Shown here piece by piece: positions 18,501-27,003 of a stretch of 64,000 nucleotides of DNA. The notes beneath the pieces were generated by a model that was given only the letters and a program-made list of their open reading frames with translations, was not told where the DNA came from and did not search any database. The position numbers and the translations under genes are program-made. Within the stretch, counting starts at the first letter, position 1, and the number at the start of each line of letters is the position of its first letter. Source of the DNA: an uncultured Prevotellaceae bacterium (GTDB taxonomy: Bacteria > Bacteroidota > Bacteroidia > Bacteroidales > Bacteroidaceae); NCBI GenBank assembly GCA_900543815.1, contig UQST01000009.1, positions 15,894 through 79,893 of the forward strand, in the 5' to 3' direction.

Positions 18501-19500
18501 TCAAAGTGTGTCCCTGTCCGTCAAATGTACCGGTATATCCTCTGTGGTAACAGATTATCTTCTTGGCTGCAGAGAAATCGACATCGGCCTCCAGCTTGGC
18601 ATTCAGGTCGGTCTTGCCCATTCTCACCGAGCGGGCAAAGTTCTCCATTTCCTCAGAGTTGGCTATCAATACCGTTCCGTCTTCGTCTGTACGCAGTGTG
18701 GGGAATACCCTATCCACATGCTCCGGCTCGCTTGTCTTCTTGGCCTCAGCCTGTTCGTAGAGCGCCTTCACCTGCTCGCCAGTGAGCGGGTCATTATATA
18801 TACGTGCGATGGCAATATCGCCCTGGAAAGCCTCGCGGCAGAATACGGATGAACCAGGATCGAAGTCAATGCCTAAGCCCACGAAGCATTCATCGTCATG
18901 CCCATCGGTCGTGGGGAAGCCCAACTCGCCGCCGGCTCCGTCAACGGTCGATACCAGCTCGCCGTTGGCATAGAACTTGCACACGCCGGCCTCCTTGTCC
19001 CATACGCCCACCAAGTGTATCCACTCACCATCAACCACCGGGCCATAGGTGGCATCCTTGTAGGTCTGGTCTATCACGCATTCGAAGTCCCATACACCAT
19101 TATATATAATGATACCGAAACCTCCACCCTGATAACAGCCGAAGATATTGCACCAGTGATTGCTTATGGTGCCGTTTTCAAAACACGGACGGGCCATTAC
19201 CTCCATGGTCATACCGTTCCTGAGAGCCTCCACAAGCTTGTCGTTATAAGGGACACGGACGTTATTGAATGTCTCGCTTCCCCATTCGTCTTCGTCATTG
19301 CAAAGCACATTCATCCCATACATAGGGCTCTTCTTGATGTCGGGAGCTCCCATCACACGAATGGGATTGGCCATTGCGGACACATCAACAACCGTACCGT
19401 CATCGTTGAACACGACGTCCAGCACGTCAGCCTTAGGCGCTTGGGCTGCCACTGCCAGTCCCATGCCCAGGGACAGAATAGATAGTAGTAGTCTTTTCAT
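15574..19500 (-). CDS. Secreted LamG/beta-helix repeat protein, paralogue 3
   Basis: 1308 aa with a Sec signal peptide (LGMGLAVAAQA). In order: LamG/ConA-like domain (~22-255, with GEWIHLVGVWDKE and FQGDIAIARIYNDPL); a ~230-aa beta-helix or GLUG-like domain (GTFDGQGHTLKL, then repeated short strands); a helical region (~515-690); a jelly-roll carbohydrate-binding-like domain (~695-880, opening VQNPDFLQKGEGW); a second helical region; a second LamG domain (~1045-1265, related to the first); and a short tail IIYDITGRRVSRMDTKG ending NGKKIVVK. The tail resembles truncated type IX sorting domains in Prevotella. It has ~65-70% apparent identity to two paralogues nearby. An extracellular glycan-binding or adhesion role is inference; no catalytic motif is seen. 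Confidence 0.85.
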   Translation of the reverse strand: MKRLLLSILSLGMGLAVAAQAPKADVLDVVFNDDGTVVDVSAMANPIRVMGAPDIKKSPMYGMNVLCNDEDEWGSETFNNVRVPYNDKLVEALRNGMTMEVMARPCFENGTISNHWCNIFGCYQGGGFGIIIYNGVWDFECVIDQTYKDATYGPVVDGEWIHLVGVWDKEAGVCKFYANGELVSTVDGAGGELGFPTTDGHDDECFVGLGIDFDPGSSVFCREAFQGDIAIARIYNDPLTGEQVKALYEQAEAKKTSEPEHVDRVFPTLRTDEDGTVLIANSEEMENFARSVRMGKTDLNAKLEADVDFSAAKKIICYHRGYTGTFDGQGHTLKLGINTTTVTGAPFMYLSHATIRNLHITGDIAIHNAKYAASVASQAYTNTVIERVSSDVRITSTIEGEGCHGGLVAVADEGVYINDCVFSGSITSETTTRCAGFVGWANKQVYINNSMMLGDVSSVSKQGAVFARNPSGASVNNSYYTTMVGDTDNGGTLADGDQLANGEVCWKLNGSSPLKSVWRQTVEQDAAPVLDPSHGFIMMVEGNTYCITDAESMKEAANVYSFHVSMEMDEYEVYMPLKDNLHKHSEELSACTTVDEFVAKCAEIEGDKLLVIENKNAYTQLLEAAQTTMDKLEGLLSEPAIILRAYIEEEIEPNETYVNGSLNYIVNNHSLSTEDIAKEITYMDDMLVKALSSGTLPGTDVTMLVQNPDFLQKGEGWDWTKMADYFEVEKEKGYYGMHYWGSTSGSFSQTIIGLAEGVYELDMNGCSLVGDDADCNYYTSFIFAGNNEMPLMGTAEDFIPIDDPIVNELRALGPVRERGEQAIPYSLRGATYAMCQGNYYLNRAFANVTDGKLTIGGCLKGSGRNDDWPIFAKARLIYQGSLEEASEAMNKGIEQAVARANTTIEFKSDAWGSNYVIYPNYSEQLRNGLRQAVADAATVKTGAEKYALLERFSGLFKQIYTCRKAYTQCARDLIGLDARVDDYPDHTAELTEIMDDAWNGWNSGAYSEEEAIQLGTKVAEMMDKFNVEIGEADLLDVVFNIDGTATDKSAAQNTVELFGTPSVVASPTLNMNVFCGAEHEWSAHPKNNYVVHVSDAMKTGIEDGVAMELLVRPYFEGTVPGSWCTVFGSENAGGMGMLVYGSQWCFEAHTGGSYHDAYSGIAPVSGEWTHLVGVWDGSEVKVYVNGSFSGSATATGAYGWPVNVERQWFGIGCDLAPNDTPEAAFPGDIAIVRMYDTPLNGSQISKLYKGVKAIISDIPEHNEGETAITGVSAVKPANGIIYDITGRRVSRMDTKGLYIVNGKKIVVK

Positions 19501-19510
19501 AATAGATTAT

Positions 19511-19527
19511 TTGATGTTAGTAAACTT
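19511..19527 (-). promoter_or_regulatory. Leader motif shared by the three LamG genes (copy 3)
   Basis: Plus-strand TTGATGTTAGTAAAC ends 10 nt before the LamG 3 start. Nearly the same motif stands at the same distance upstream of LamG genes 1 and 2. It may be a translation-level or RNA-stability element. Confidence 0.6.
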
Positions 19528-19553
19528 TGTTGGCTTGATAAAGCTTGGCACTC

Positions 19554-19583
19554 CCCTGCCCCTTGATTAAGCAAGAGGCAGGG
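19554..19583 (-). terminator. Intercistronic hairpin between phosphoesterase 2 and LamG 3
   Basis: CCCTGCCCCTTG (19554-19565) pairs with CAAGAGGCAGGG (19572-19583) with one mismatch. No clear promoter lies between it and LamG 3, so it may attenuate or process a shared transcript and not end it. Confidence 0.55.
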
Positions 19584-19696
19584 AAATGATTATGTTCCTT
19601 TCCTCCGTGAGAGCAACATGCGCGTCAGTCCCGACGCACCACGTACTGCTTCACAGCGGACTGAAGTTCTTCACAGATAGCGCAAGCGCAGTCAGG

Positions 19697-21985
19697 TCAG
19701 CGCTCCACCTTCACATTGCAAGCAGGCGAGATGGGTTGGCCATCCAGGCATACGTAGAAGCTGTACTCGCCTGAGGCCAGTCCGTCAATCTCTACCACAC
19801 CCTCGGCCTTGCTGATTTCCTTGGCCACCTGGTAGGCTCCCTTGCCCTTCACCTGATAGCAGATAGTGGCAGCCAGCTTGTCGCTCATGTCGCCATATCG
19901 CAGCACGATGCGCTCATCCTTGGCATAGGAAGCACGCTCACTACGCAGTAAGGCGGGTTTGCCAATCACGAAATACTTGCGTGGGAAAGGCTCGGTGTAG
20001 GCTCCCACCATGAAGTAGTTGGCATAGTAGATGCCTTCGAGCAGAGGCGAAGACCAGTTCTTGGTGCCGGACACGTTGAGCTTGATGGTGCCGGAGTACT
20101 TGCTGTAATACACCCAAGTGGGGCAAATCACATCCTTGGGCACATCATTCTCGGCCGCATAGATGCCTACCCAGTCATTATTGAGTGCAGGAGCAGACGC
20201 TATGGCCACCTGTACGGCATCGCCCACATTATATACCGACTTGTTCAGAGACATTGTGAAGCCCTTGGGATCGTATGCAGCATCCATCAGGAACACGGGC
20301 ACTCTGGTAGAGCACTCGCTATATCCGGAATCACGAAGCATCACCAGATAGTACTCGCCTGCCTTGTCATAGCTGAGTGTGAGCTTTCCGTCCTTCACAT
20401 CAGTATATTTCCATGAGAGTGAAGGCTTGCCCGCTCCGGGATTGGTGCCCACTGGATAAAGTCCTATCCAAGCCTGGGTACCCACGGGAGCGCCCTTGAA
20501 CGACACCTCGATGTTCTCTCCTTTCTGGAAGAAAGACTTCTCCACCGCCAAAGATGAAGTGACATTGACTATCGGGCCAGTAATCCATTCGCTATAGACA
20601 GGCTCACCCTTCTTGCCGAAGCATTCACATGGACGCACGATGAAGCGGTAGTGGAACAGCTTGGGCAACTCTGATTCTCCGAACACACAGAAGGCTTCCT
20701 TGGCATCCTGGTTCTCTCCCATGAAGCAGCGAGGCGACATCACGCGCTTGGTAACCGAGATGAAGCGGCAGTCGAGCCACTCATGCTCCACCTGCACTTC
20801 GTAGTCAAAGGCCCTCACACCAGTATCCTTTTTGAGTACATTGGGGAAGGTGACGGTCACCTGCTGCTGTTCCACACCATAGCGATCCTTGCCCAAAGCC
20901 TGCGACACCGTTACCTTAGTGCCTTCGGGGAACTGTGGCACGGGGGCTGTCTTCTTCCTGCTCTCAAAGGTGAGAGGCGCTGTGAGCGAGATGGGCAAAG
21001 GCATCACCCAAGGGTCAGCCACGGGCTGGTCGTTGACAAACTCGCGTCGGTCAAAGACGATAGCACCATCATACACCTTCATCACCATGCCCTGACGGCC
21101 GCCACCACCGATGTTGGCCATCTGCGTAGGTGGTTTGGCACCCCAGTCATCCTGATAGGTGTTCTCACGGGCTGGCATGGGATAGAGGTAGCTCAACGAA
21201 GAGGTGCCCACTGAAGTGAACTTATCCTGCCAGAAGTTGCGCTCGTCATTGAGGGGAGAATGGGAATGACCCGAGAAGGCAACCGCATTGGGGTACTTGC
21301 TCAATATCTTTGTCACATTGCCGTCATCCCTGCCCCAAGCCCAGGCGCAGTTGCAAGTGTCCTTGGGATGAGGATGCTGGATATAGAAGAAAGGCTTCTC
21401 CTTGCCCAGCTTGGAGGCACGTTCGGCCAGGAAGTCAGCCAGGCCGGGAATGTTGTTGTCATGCCAGTGTGCACCGATGAAGCAGTATCCGTTGACCTCC
21501 TTCATCCATATGGGCGAGTATTTCTCCTTGAAGCATCGCTCCCACGCGCCCTTCAGATCGTTGCAGATACCGTGCTGCTTGACATAGTCGGCACCATACT
21601 GGCTGACGGTTCCACCCCAATTGGCAGCCTGTGCATCGTGGTTGCCGTATATGAACAGCTTCTCTGTGTATTTCCCGTCAAGCCCCTTGTTGTCGGGGAA
21701 CACCTTATACCAAGCGTCGGCCACCACCTGCAACTGGGGTTCCAGTCCCTGGTCGGCCATATCGCCTGCTATTATCACTCCGTCCACCCTCTGGCTTCTG
21801 AAGTATTCCAAAGTATGTATGAAGGTATCGGCCGTCTCGCTCCCACGCAAGTGGATGTCGCTTACGATGCCTATGACAAGGTTGGGATTACCCAAAGTCT
21901 GGAGGTCTATAGCCAGCGATGGAACACCCACATAGGCTGCTCCCACCAGTGCTGCTGACCTCTGAATAAAGTCTCTTCTGTTCAT
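19697..21985 (-). CDS. Tat-type secreted metallophosphoesterase with Ig-like domains, paralogue 2
   Basis: 762 aa. The N-terminus NRRDFIQRSAALVGAA is a twin-arginine signal. Residues ~36-330 form a calcineurin-like phosphoesterase with all metal ligands: SDIH (D43, H45), GVIIAGDMAD, IYGNHD, IGAHWHDNN and AFSGHSHSP. The remaining ~430 residues are beta-rich, with at least two Ig- or CARDB-like modules that share a WIGLYPVG or WVGIYAAE motif. The family hydrolyses phosphomonoesters or diesters; the substrate is unknown. Unlike its paralogue at 31025-33415 it lacks the C-terminal NGKK tail. In-frame codons just past the TGA end in YVVRRD, possibly a decayed tail (weak). Confidence 0.88.
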   Translation of the reverse strand: MNRRDFIQRSAALVGAAYVGVPSLAIDLQTLGNPNLVIGIVSDIHLRGSETADTFIHTLEYFRSQRVDGVIIAGDMADQGLEPQLQVVADAWYKVFPDNKGLDGKYTEKLFIYGNHDAQAANWGGTVSQYGADYVKQHGICNDLKGAWERCFKEKYSPIWMKEVNGYCFIGAHWHDNNIPGLADFLAERASKLGKEKPFFYIQHPHPKDTCNCAWAWGRDDGNVTKILSKYPNAVAFSGHSHSPLNDERNFWQDKFTSVGTSSLSYLYPMPARENTYQDDWGAKPPTQMANIGGGGRQGMVMKVYDGAIVFDRREFVNDQPVADPWVMPLPISLTAPLTFESRKKTAPVPQFPEGTKVTVSQALGKDRYGVEQQQVTVTFPNVLKKDTGVRAFDYEVQVEHEWLDCRFISVTKRVMSPRCFMGENQDAKEAFCVFGESELPKLFHYRFIVRPCECFGKKGEPVYSEWITGPIVNVTSSLAVEKSFFQKGENIEVSFKGAPVGTQAWIGLYPVGTNPGAGKPSLSWKYTDVKDGKLTLSYDKAGEYYLVMLRDSGYSECSTRVPVFLMDAAYDPKGFTMSLNKSVYNVGDAVQVAIASAPALNNDWVGIYAAENDVPKDVICPTWVYYSKYSGTIKLNVSGTKNWSSPLLEGIYYANYFMVGAYTEPFPRKYFVIGKPALLRSERASYAKDERIVLRYGDMSDKLAATICYQVKGKGAYQVAKEISKAEGVVEIDGLASGEYSFYVCLDGQPISPACNVKVER

Positions 21986-22075
21986 TCTACGTTAATGTTG
22001 ATTGTTACCAATTGTGATGAAAAGGATGTCTCACTTCGCTTCGTCAGTCTTAGTCACCACCTCTCCTCCACCTTA

Positions 22076-22083
22076 CAAAGTTA
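22076..22083 (-). promoter_or_regulatory. -7 element upstream of phosphoesterase 2
   Basis: Minus strand TAACTTTG, an exact match to TAnnTTTG, lies 90 nt before the start. No strong -33 was seen. Confidence 0.55.
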
Positions 22084-22405
22084 TACAATTATTTCGAACA
22101 CGCTCATTAAAACAAGGAAAATTGCGCTTTTATCCATAAAATACAGCCAAAAGAAGACAAACGGAAGACATTTCTCCACTTCAGCAGGCATAATAGCCCC
22201 TGTCGGGCATACAAAACGCACCCGATTCCCCAACACAACACCCACCCTGCCGCATCGCCCATGGTCTCATGGCCTATAACATCTACCAGCCTCGGGCAAC
22301 AAGCACCGCTCCGTTCTGTAGCAGGCTGACAGGGTCGGGCAGGCGCTGCAAAAACTTTGCAGGATGCAGAAGAAATGATAGCAACAGAAGGGACTGGCAT
22401 AAAAC
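22084..22405. other. Gene-free intergenic stretch
   Basis: About 320 bp between the phosphoesterase 2 promoter and the palindromic array. No gene, tRNA or transposon is recognisable. Confidence 0.55.
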
Positions 22406-22483
22406 GCAGCGCGCTGCGAAGCCCGACGCAGCGTGCTGCAACAGGCAACGCAGTGCGCTGCAACGGGCAATGCAGCGCACTGC
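22406..22483. repeat. Palindromic 22-bp-period array, locus 3
   Basis: Units GCAGCGCGCTGC, GCAGCGTGCTGC, GCAGTGCGCTGC and GCAGCGCACTGC start at 22406, 22428, 22450 and 22472, with spacers GAAGCCCGAC, AACAGGCAAC and AACGGGCAAT. It lies 22 bp from the terminator of LamG 2. Confidence 0.9.
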
Positions 22484-22504
22484 ATCAATCGAGCTAAAAC
22501 AGAA

Positions 22505-22532
22505 GGCTGGCACTCCGAGCGGAATGCCAGCC
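22505..22532 (-). terminator. Terminator of LamG gene 2
   Basis: GGCTGGCA (22505-22512) pairs with TGCCAGCC (22525-22532) and an inner CCG/CGG adds pairs. On the minus strand a TTCTGTTTTAG tail follows. The hairpin is duplicated 4414 bp away at 26919. Confidence 0.8.
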
Positions 22533-22589
22533 TCGCTTCATCGTTTTTCCTTTGGCCAGGAAAAAAGTTCCGGCTAAAGGAAAAACTGC

Positions 22590-25500
22590 TTACTTGACTA
22601 CAATCTTCTTACCATTGACTATATAGAGACCCTTTGTATCCATGCGGGATACGCGGCGGCCTGTGATGTCATAGATGATGCCGTTTGCGGGCTTCACGGC
22701 TGTTACGCCTGTGACGGCAGTCTCACCCTCGTTGTGCTCGGGAGTATCAGAGATGATGCCCTTCACTCTCTTGTACAACCTGTTCACCTGCGAACCGTTG
22801 AGAGGAGTCTTGTACATGCGTACGATAGCGATATCACCGGTGAAGGCAGCCTCTGGCTTGTCATTGAGAGCCATATCGCAACCAACGCCGAACCACTGAC
22901 GATCCACATTCACAGGCCAGTCATAGGAACCAGTAGCCTCGGCAGAACCGGCAAGTTCACCATCTACATATATCTTCACTTCTACTCCATCCCACACGCC
23001 CACCAGGTGTGTCCAGACGCCATTGGCGGGCAGAACGCTGGCGTAAGCGTCATGATAGCGGCCGCCAGTGTGGGCTTCGAAGCACCACTTGCTGTTATAG
23101 ACGAGCATGCCCATGCCTCCATCGCTCTCAGAACCAAACACCGTACACCAGTTGGAAGGCATTTCGCCGTCCTCCCAATAGGGTCGGGCCAAGATTTCCA
23201 TGGTGACGCTACCGGCCAGCCCTTCCTTCATCGCATCGGAAAGAACAACTGCGTAACAGTTGTCAGGATAACCGCCCCAACTGTGCTTGGCACCACAGAA
23301 CACATTCATGCCCAATGTGGGACTGGACACTACGCTGGGAACGCCCAGAGACTCCACGGTATTCTTGGATGCCGACTGGTCTGCGGCAATTCCATCAGCA
23401 TTGAAGACGATGTCCATTAGGTCGGCTTCAGGCAATTCCACATTGAAATTCTCTATCTTCTCATTCAGTTTGGGACCGACCTGAAGCGCTTCCTCGGCAG
23501 TGTAGGTTCCCTGTTCCCATCCGCTCCAGGCCTCCTCTGTCATGGCCTTCAGTTCTTCGTAATACTCAGGATAGTCATCCACGTGACGGCCGACAGCATC
23601 TATATCCTTGGCACACTGGGCATAGGCTCGGCGGCACTGGTAGATTTGCTGGAAGAGGAGAGAGAAGCGCTCGAGCAGAGCATACTTCTGCTCGCCCGTA
23701 GCAGCGCTTTCCACATCGGCCACAGCCTGCTGCAACTGCTCACGAAGCGCCTGGGAATAGTTGGGATATATGATGAAATTGGTACCCCAGTTGTCTGGCT
23801 TGAAGTTGATGGTGGTATTGGCACGCTCCACAGCGTACTGCAACCCACGGGACAGAGCCTCGGAAGCCTCTTCCATAGAACCTTGATAGATGAGTCTGAC
23901 ATTGGCAAAGATGGGCCAGTCATCGCTGCGTCCGCTGCCATAGAGTTTTCCGCCGATAGTGAGAGTGCCGTCGGTCACATTCACCAGCACGCGAGCGGGA
24001 TAAAAATTGCCCTTGCACATGGCATAGCAGGCACCCAGCTGGCTGTAGGGAACAACCTGATTCTCCCTCTCACGCACTTCGCCCAACTTCTTCATTTCCT
24101 CCACGATGGGGTCATCTGGCGATATGATATCCTCGGCGATACCCATGACAGGCATCTCGATGTTGCCTGCACGGATGACAGATGTGTAGTAATTGCACTC
24201 CTCATCATCGCCCACCATCTGGCAGCAGTTGATATCCATCTCATATACACCGTTTGACAGTCCCACCACAGTCTGGCTGAAAGCGCCCTCTGCATGGCCG
24301 TAATACTGCATTCCGCCGAAGCCCTTCTTGGCGTTATATACGAAATTGTTGGCCACATTAGTCCACTCCCAACCCTCGGCCTGCTGGCTGAAATCGGCAT
24401 TCTGCACCAGTGAAGTCACTTCGGTACCAGCCGGCGTGCCTGCCGAGAGTGCACTGAGCAGCATATTGTCCATGTACTGGATTTCCTTAGCAATGTCTGT
24501 GGTGCTGAGGGTATAGTTGAGCAGAATATAGTTCAGTGTGCCATTGACATAATCCTCACTGGGTTCCATCTCCTCCTCAAGATAGGTGCGCAGGATGAGG
24601 GCAGGCTCATTGATGACGCCCTCAAGCTTCTGGCGTGTAGCCTCACCTGCCGCAGTCAGCCTTTCATAAGCCTGTTGGTTCTCGGTGACAAGAGCTTGGT
24701 CGGCATCTATTTGGGCACTCTTGGCGGCGAAATCAGCGATTGAGGTGCAGGATGTCAACTCCTCGGCATGCTGGCGAAGGGTTTCCTTGAGCGGATTATA
24801 GGCTTCCATTTCGTCGATGGAGCTGGTGAGATGATTGGAGTAAGCGGCTGTAGCATCCTTGAGAGTCTTGTCGTCGGTGATGCAGAAGATGTAACCATCG
24901 AGGATGAACACCATTCCGTGGGTCTGGTCAAGCACCGGCACCATGTCTTCATATATTGTCTGACGCCAGAAAATGCCTGCTGGCGTACTTCCATTGAGCC
25001 TCCAACAGATGTCGCCAGAGGCCAGTTCGTCCTCGGTGACCAGTGTCGCTCCATTGTCACTATTGCCTGCCATCGTGGTATAATAGCTGTTTGTGACGCT
25101 GGCATTGACGGGATAACACGCAAAGACAGCGCCGTGCTGAGCCACCGAACTGATATCTCCCAGCATCATGGAGTTCTGTATGAGCGTGAGACCATCGGCC
25201 CATCCCAGGAAGCCACCGCAGTAAGTGGTGGTCTCTGAAGTGATGCTGCCCGTGAAGACACAGTTGTTGATGACTGTACCCTTGCCTGACAAGCCCACCA
25301 GACCGCCATGGAAACCATCGCCCCTAATGGTGGAAACGATATCTACGTCAGATGATACATTCTCGATGAGCGTTTGTCCATAGGTGTAGGAAGCCACCGA
25401 AGAGGCATACCAGGCACTGGAAGTTATCTTTCCCTTGAGGTTGAGATTGCGGATGGTGGCATTGTCCAGCATCATGAAGAGAGCGCCAGAGCGCGTTTCG

Positions 25501-26513
25501 GCATTGATATCTACCGTGAGCGAATGTCCTTGTCCGTCAAAGGTGCCGCTATAGCCGCGACTGTAAGACATGATTTTACCCGAAGGGGAGAAATCCACAT
25601 CGGCCTCCAGTTTGGCATTGAGGTCAGTCTTACCGAGCCTGACAGAGTGCGCAAAGGCATTCAACTCGTCGTAGTTGGCTATCAGCACAGTGCCGTCGGC
25701 ATCGGTGCGCAGGGTGGGATAAACTCTATCCACGTGCTCGGGCTGGTCTGTCTTTCTCGCCTCCACAGCCTGATAGAGCGCCTTCACTTCGTCGTCACCG
25801 AGGGGACTGTTGTATATTCGGGCGATAGCAATGTCGCCCTGGAAGGCATCAGCACAATAAGTGGCCGTCTTGGGCTCGAAGTCTATACCCAAGCCAATGA
25901 ACCGCTCTTCATCATGGCCGCCGCCTTCAGGCAACTTGAGTTCGCCTCCTGCATCGCCCACAGTAGAGACAAGATTGCCATTGGCATACAGTTTGCACTG
26001 GCCGGCAGCCTTGTCCCAGACACCCACGAGGTGAATCCACTCGCCATCCACAACGGGTCCGAAAGTGGCATCACGGTATCCATCTATGACGCATTCGAAG
26101 TCCCATTTGCCATCATTGACAATAATGCCGAAGCCACCACCGTGGTATGCACCCAGCACATTGCACCAATTCTTGCTCATCTGACCGTCTTCGAAGCACG
26201 GACGAGCCATAACTTCCATGGTCATTCCATCCTGCAAGGCTGCCAGAAGAGCATCATTAAAAGGTACGCGAACATTATTATATGTCTCCGTTCCCCATCG
26301 TTCTTCCTCGTTGCAGAGCACATTCATGCCATACATAGGGCTCTTCTTGATGTCGGGCGCACCTAAAACGCGCACAGGGTTGGCCATTGGCGAGGCATCA
26401 ACCACAGTGCCATCATCATTGAACACGACATCAAGCACATCGGCCTGAGGCGCTTGTGCCAATGCTGCCAGTCCCATGCAGAGGGACAAGAAAGTCAGTA
26501 ACTGCTTCTCCAT
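22590..26513 (-). CDS. Secreted LamG/beta-helix repeat protein, paralogue 2
   Basis: 1307 aa. Signal peptide LSLCMGLAALAQA; the start at 26513 was chosen because it gives the same N-terminus as the paralogues, whereas 30 further codons upstream have no signal character. Same architecture as the gene at 15574: N-terminal LamG, beta-helix or GLUG-like domain (GTFDGQGHSLTVDI), helical region, jelly-roll-like domain (VQNADFSQQAEGWEW), helices, C-terminal LamG and the tail ending NGKKIVVK. The last 112 codons are almost identical at DNA level to LamG 1 (four differences in 423 bp including the terminator), while the rest has diverged. It has a ~400-bp upstream region of its own, so it may be transcribed separately. 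Confidence 0.85.
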   Translation of the reverse strand: MEKQLLTFLSLCMGLAALAQAPQADVLDVVFNDDGTVVDASPMANPVRVLGAPDIKKSPMYGMNVLCNEEERWGTETYNNVRVPFNDALLAALQDGMTMEVMARPCFEDGQMSKNWCNVLGAYHGGGFGIIVNDGKWDFECVIDGYRDATFGPVVDGEWIHLVGVWDKAAGQCKLYANGNLVSTVGDAGGELKLPEGGGHDEERFIGLGIDFEPKTATYCADAFQGDIAIARIYNSPLGDDEVKALYQAVEARKTDQPEHVDRVYPTLRTDADGTVLIANYDELNAFAHSVRLGKTDLNAKLEADVDFSPSGKIMSYSRGYSGTFDGQGHSLTVDINAETRSGALFMMLDNATIRNLNLKGKITSSAWYASSVASYTYGQTLIENVSSDVDIVSTIRGDGFHGGLVGLSGKGTVINNCVFTGSITSETTTYCGGFLGWADGLTLIQNSMMLGDISSVAQHGAVFACYPVNASVTNSYYTTMAGNSDNGATLVTEDELASGDICWRLNGSTPAGIFWRQTIYEDMVPVLDQTHGMVFILDGYIFCITDDKTLKDATAAYSNHLTSSIDEMEAYNPLKETLRQHAEELTSCTSIADFAAKSAQIDADQALVTENQQAYERLTAAGEATRQKLEGVINEPALILRTYLEEEMEPSEDYVNGTLNYILLNYTLSTTDIAKEIQYMDNMLLSALSAGTPAGTEVTSLVQNADFSQQAEGWEWTNVANNFVYNAKKGFGGMQYYGHAEGAFSQTVVGLSNGVYEMDINCCQMVGDDEECNYYTSVIRAGNIEMPVMGIAEDIISPDDPIVEEMKKLGEVRERENQVVPYSQLGACYAMCKGNFYPARVLVNVTDGTLTIGGKLYGSGRSDDWPIFANVRLIYQGSMEEASEALSRGLQYAVERANTTINFKPDNWGTNFIIYPNYSQALREQLQQAVADVESAATGEQKYALLERFSLLFQQIYQCRRAYAQCAKDIDAVGRHVDDYPEYYEELKAMTEEAWSGWEQGTYTAEEALQVGPKLNEKIENFNVELPEADLMDIVFNADGIAADQSASKNTVESLGVPSVVSSPTLGMNVFCGAKHSWGGYPDNCYAVVLSDAMKEGLAGSVTMEILARPYWEDGEMPSNWCTVFGSESDGGMGMLVYNSKWCFEAHTGGRYHDAYASVLPANGVWTHLVGVWDGVEVKIYVDGELAGSAEATGSYDWPVNVDRQWFGVGCDMALNDKPEAAFTGDIAIVRMYKTPLNGSQVNRLYKRVKGIISDTPEHNEGETAVTGVTAVKPANGIIYDITGRRVSRMDTKGLYIVNGKKIVVK

Positions 26514-26522
26514 AGATATAAC

Positions 26523-26541
26523 CTTGATGTTAGTAAGACAA
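26523..26541 (-). promoter_or_regulatory. Leader motif shared by the three LamG genes (copy 2)
   Basis: Plus-strand CTTGATGTTAGTAAGACAA begins 10 nt upstream of the LamG 2 start and matches copy 1 across its whole length. Confidence 0.65.
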
Positions 26542-26918
26542 ATAGAAATATTCTCGCAAGGATGTTCCGCTGCCGCCTTGTCGCCACAAAAGCAGAGAAA
26601 CAATCATGTTTTGGTCTTTGCCAAATCCCAATGCGATGCAAGCGCAAGCCTCACAACCAGCACGAGCAGCAGTTTTCCGCCCTCTGTTTCAACCACTCTT
26701 CTCTTACGCAAATTTAGCATAATTTCACAAAAGAGCATGCATCAGAGAGAAAGAAATTGCAATAACCCACATATTTCTGTTCATCTTGTCTTGACTTTGT
26801 AAAGACATTCTGTCCCAAGTCAAGAGGATGCTCCGAAAAAGTCAGTCAAGACATCTGGCAAAGTAAACACGCTTCGATAATTCACCCAAACGCCAACCTA
26901 CCCTCCGAATAAAGCAAA
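26542..26918. other. Upstream region of LamG 2
   Basis: No gene is seen. On the minus strand TAAATTTG at 26709-26716 is a possible -7 for LamG 2, giving a leader of about 190 nt; no convincing -33 accompanies it. CTTGACTT and AAGTCAAG near 26791-26824 form a weak hairpin. Confidence 0.45.
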
Positions 26919-26946
26919 GGCTGGCACTCCGAGCGGAATGCCAGCC
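26919..26946 (-). terminator. Terminator of LamG gene 1
   Basis: Same hairpin as at 22505 (GGCTGGCA with TGCCAGCC). On the minus strand TTTGCTTTATT follows. Confidence 0.8.
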
Positions 26947-27003
26947 TCGCTTCATCGTTTTTCCTTTGGCCAGGAAAGAAGTTCCGGCTAAAGGAAAAAC
27001 TGC

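Noticed and set aside
25374..26366. Long open frames antisense to the LamG genes (also 29938-30897 and 31121-31726)
   Set aside because: They follow from the codon bias of the real genes, have no start context or homology, and lie opposite well-supported domains.
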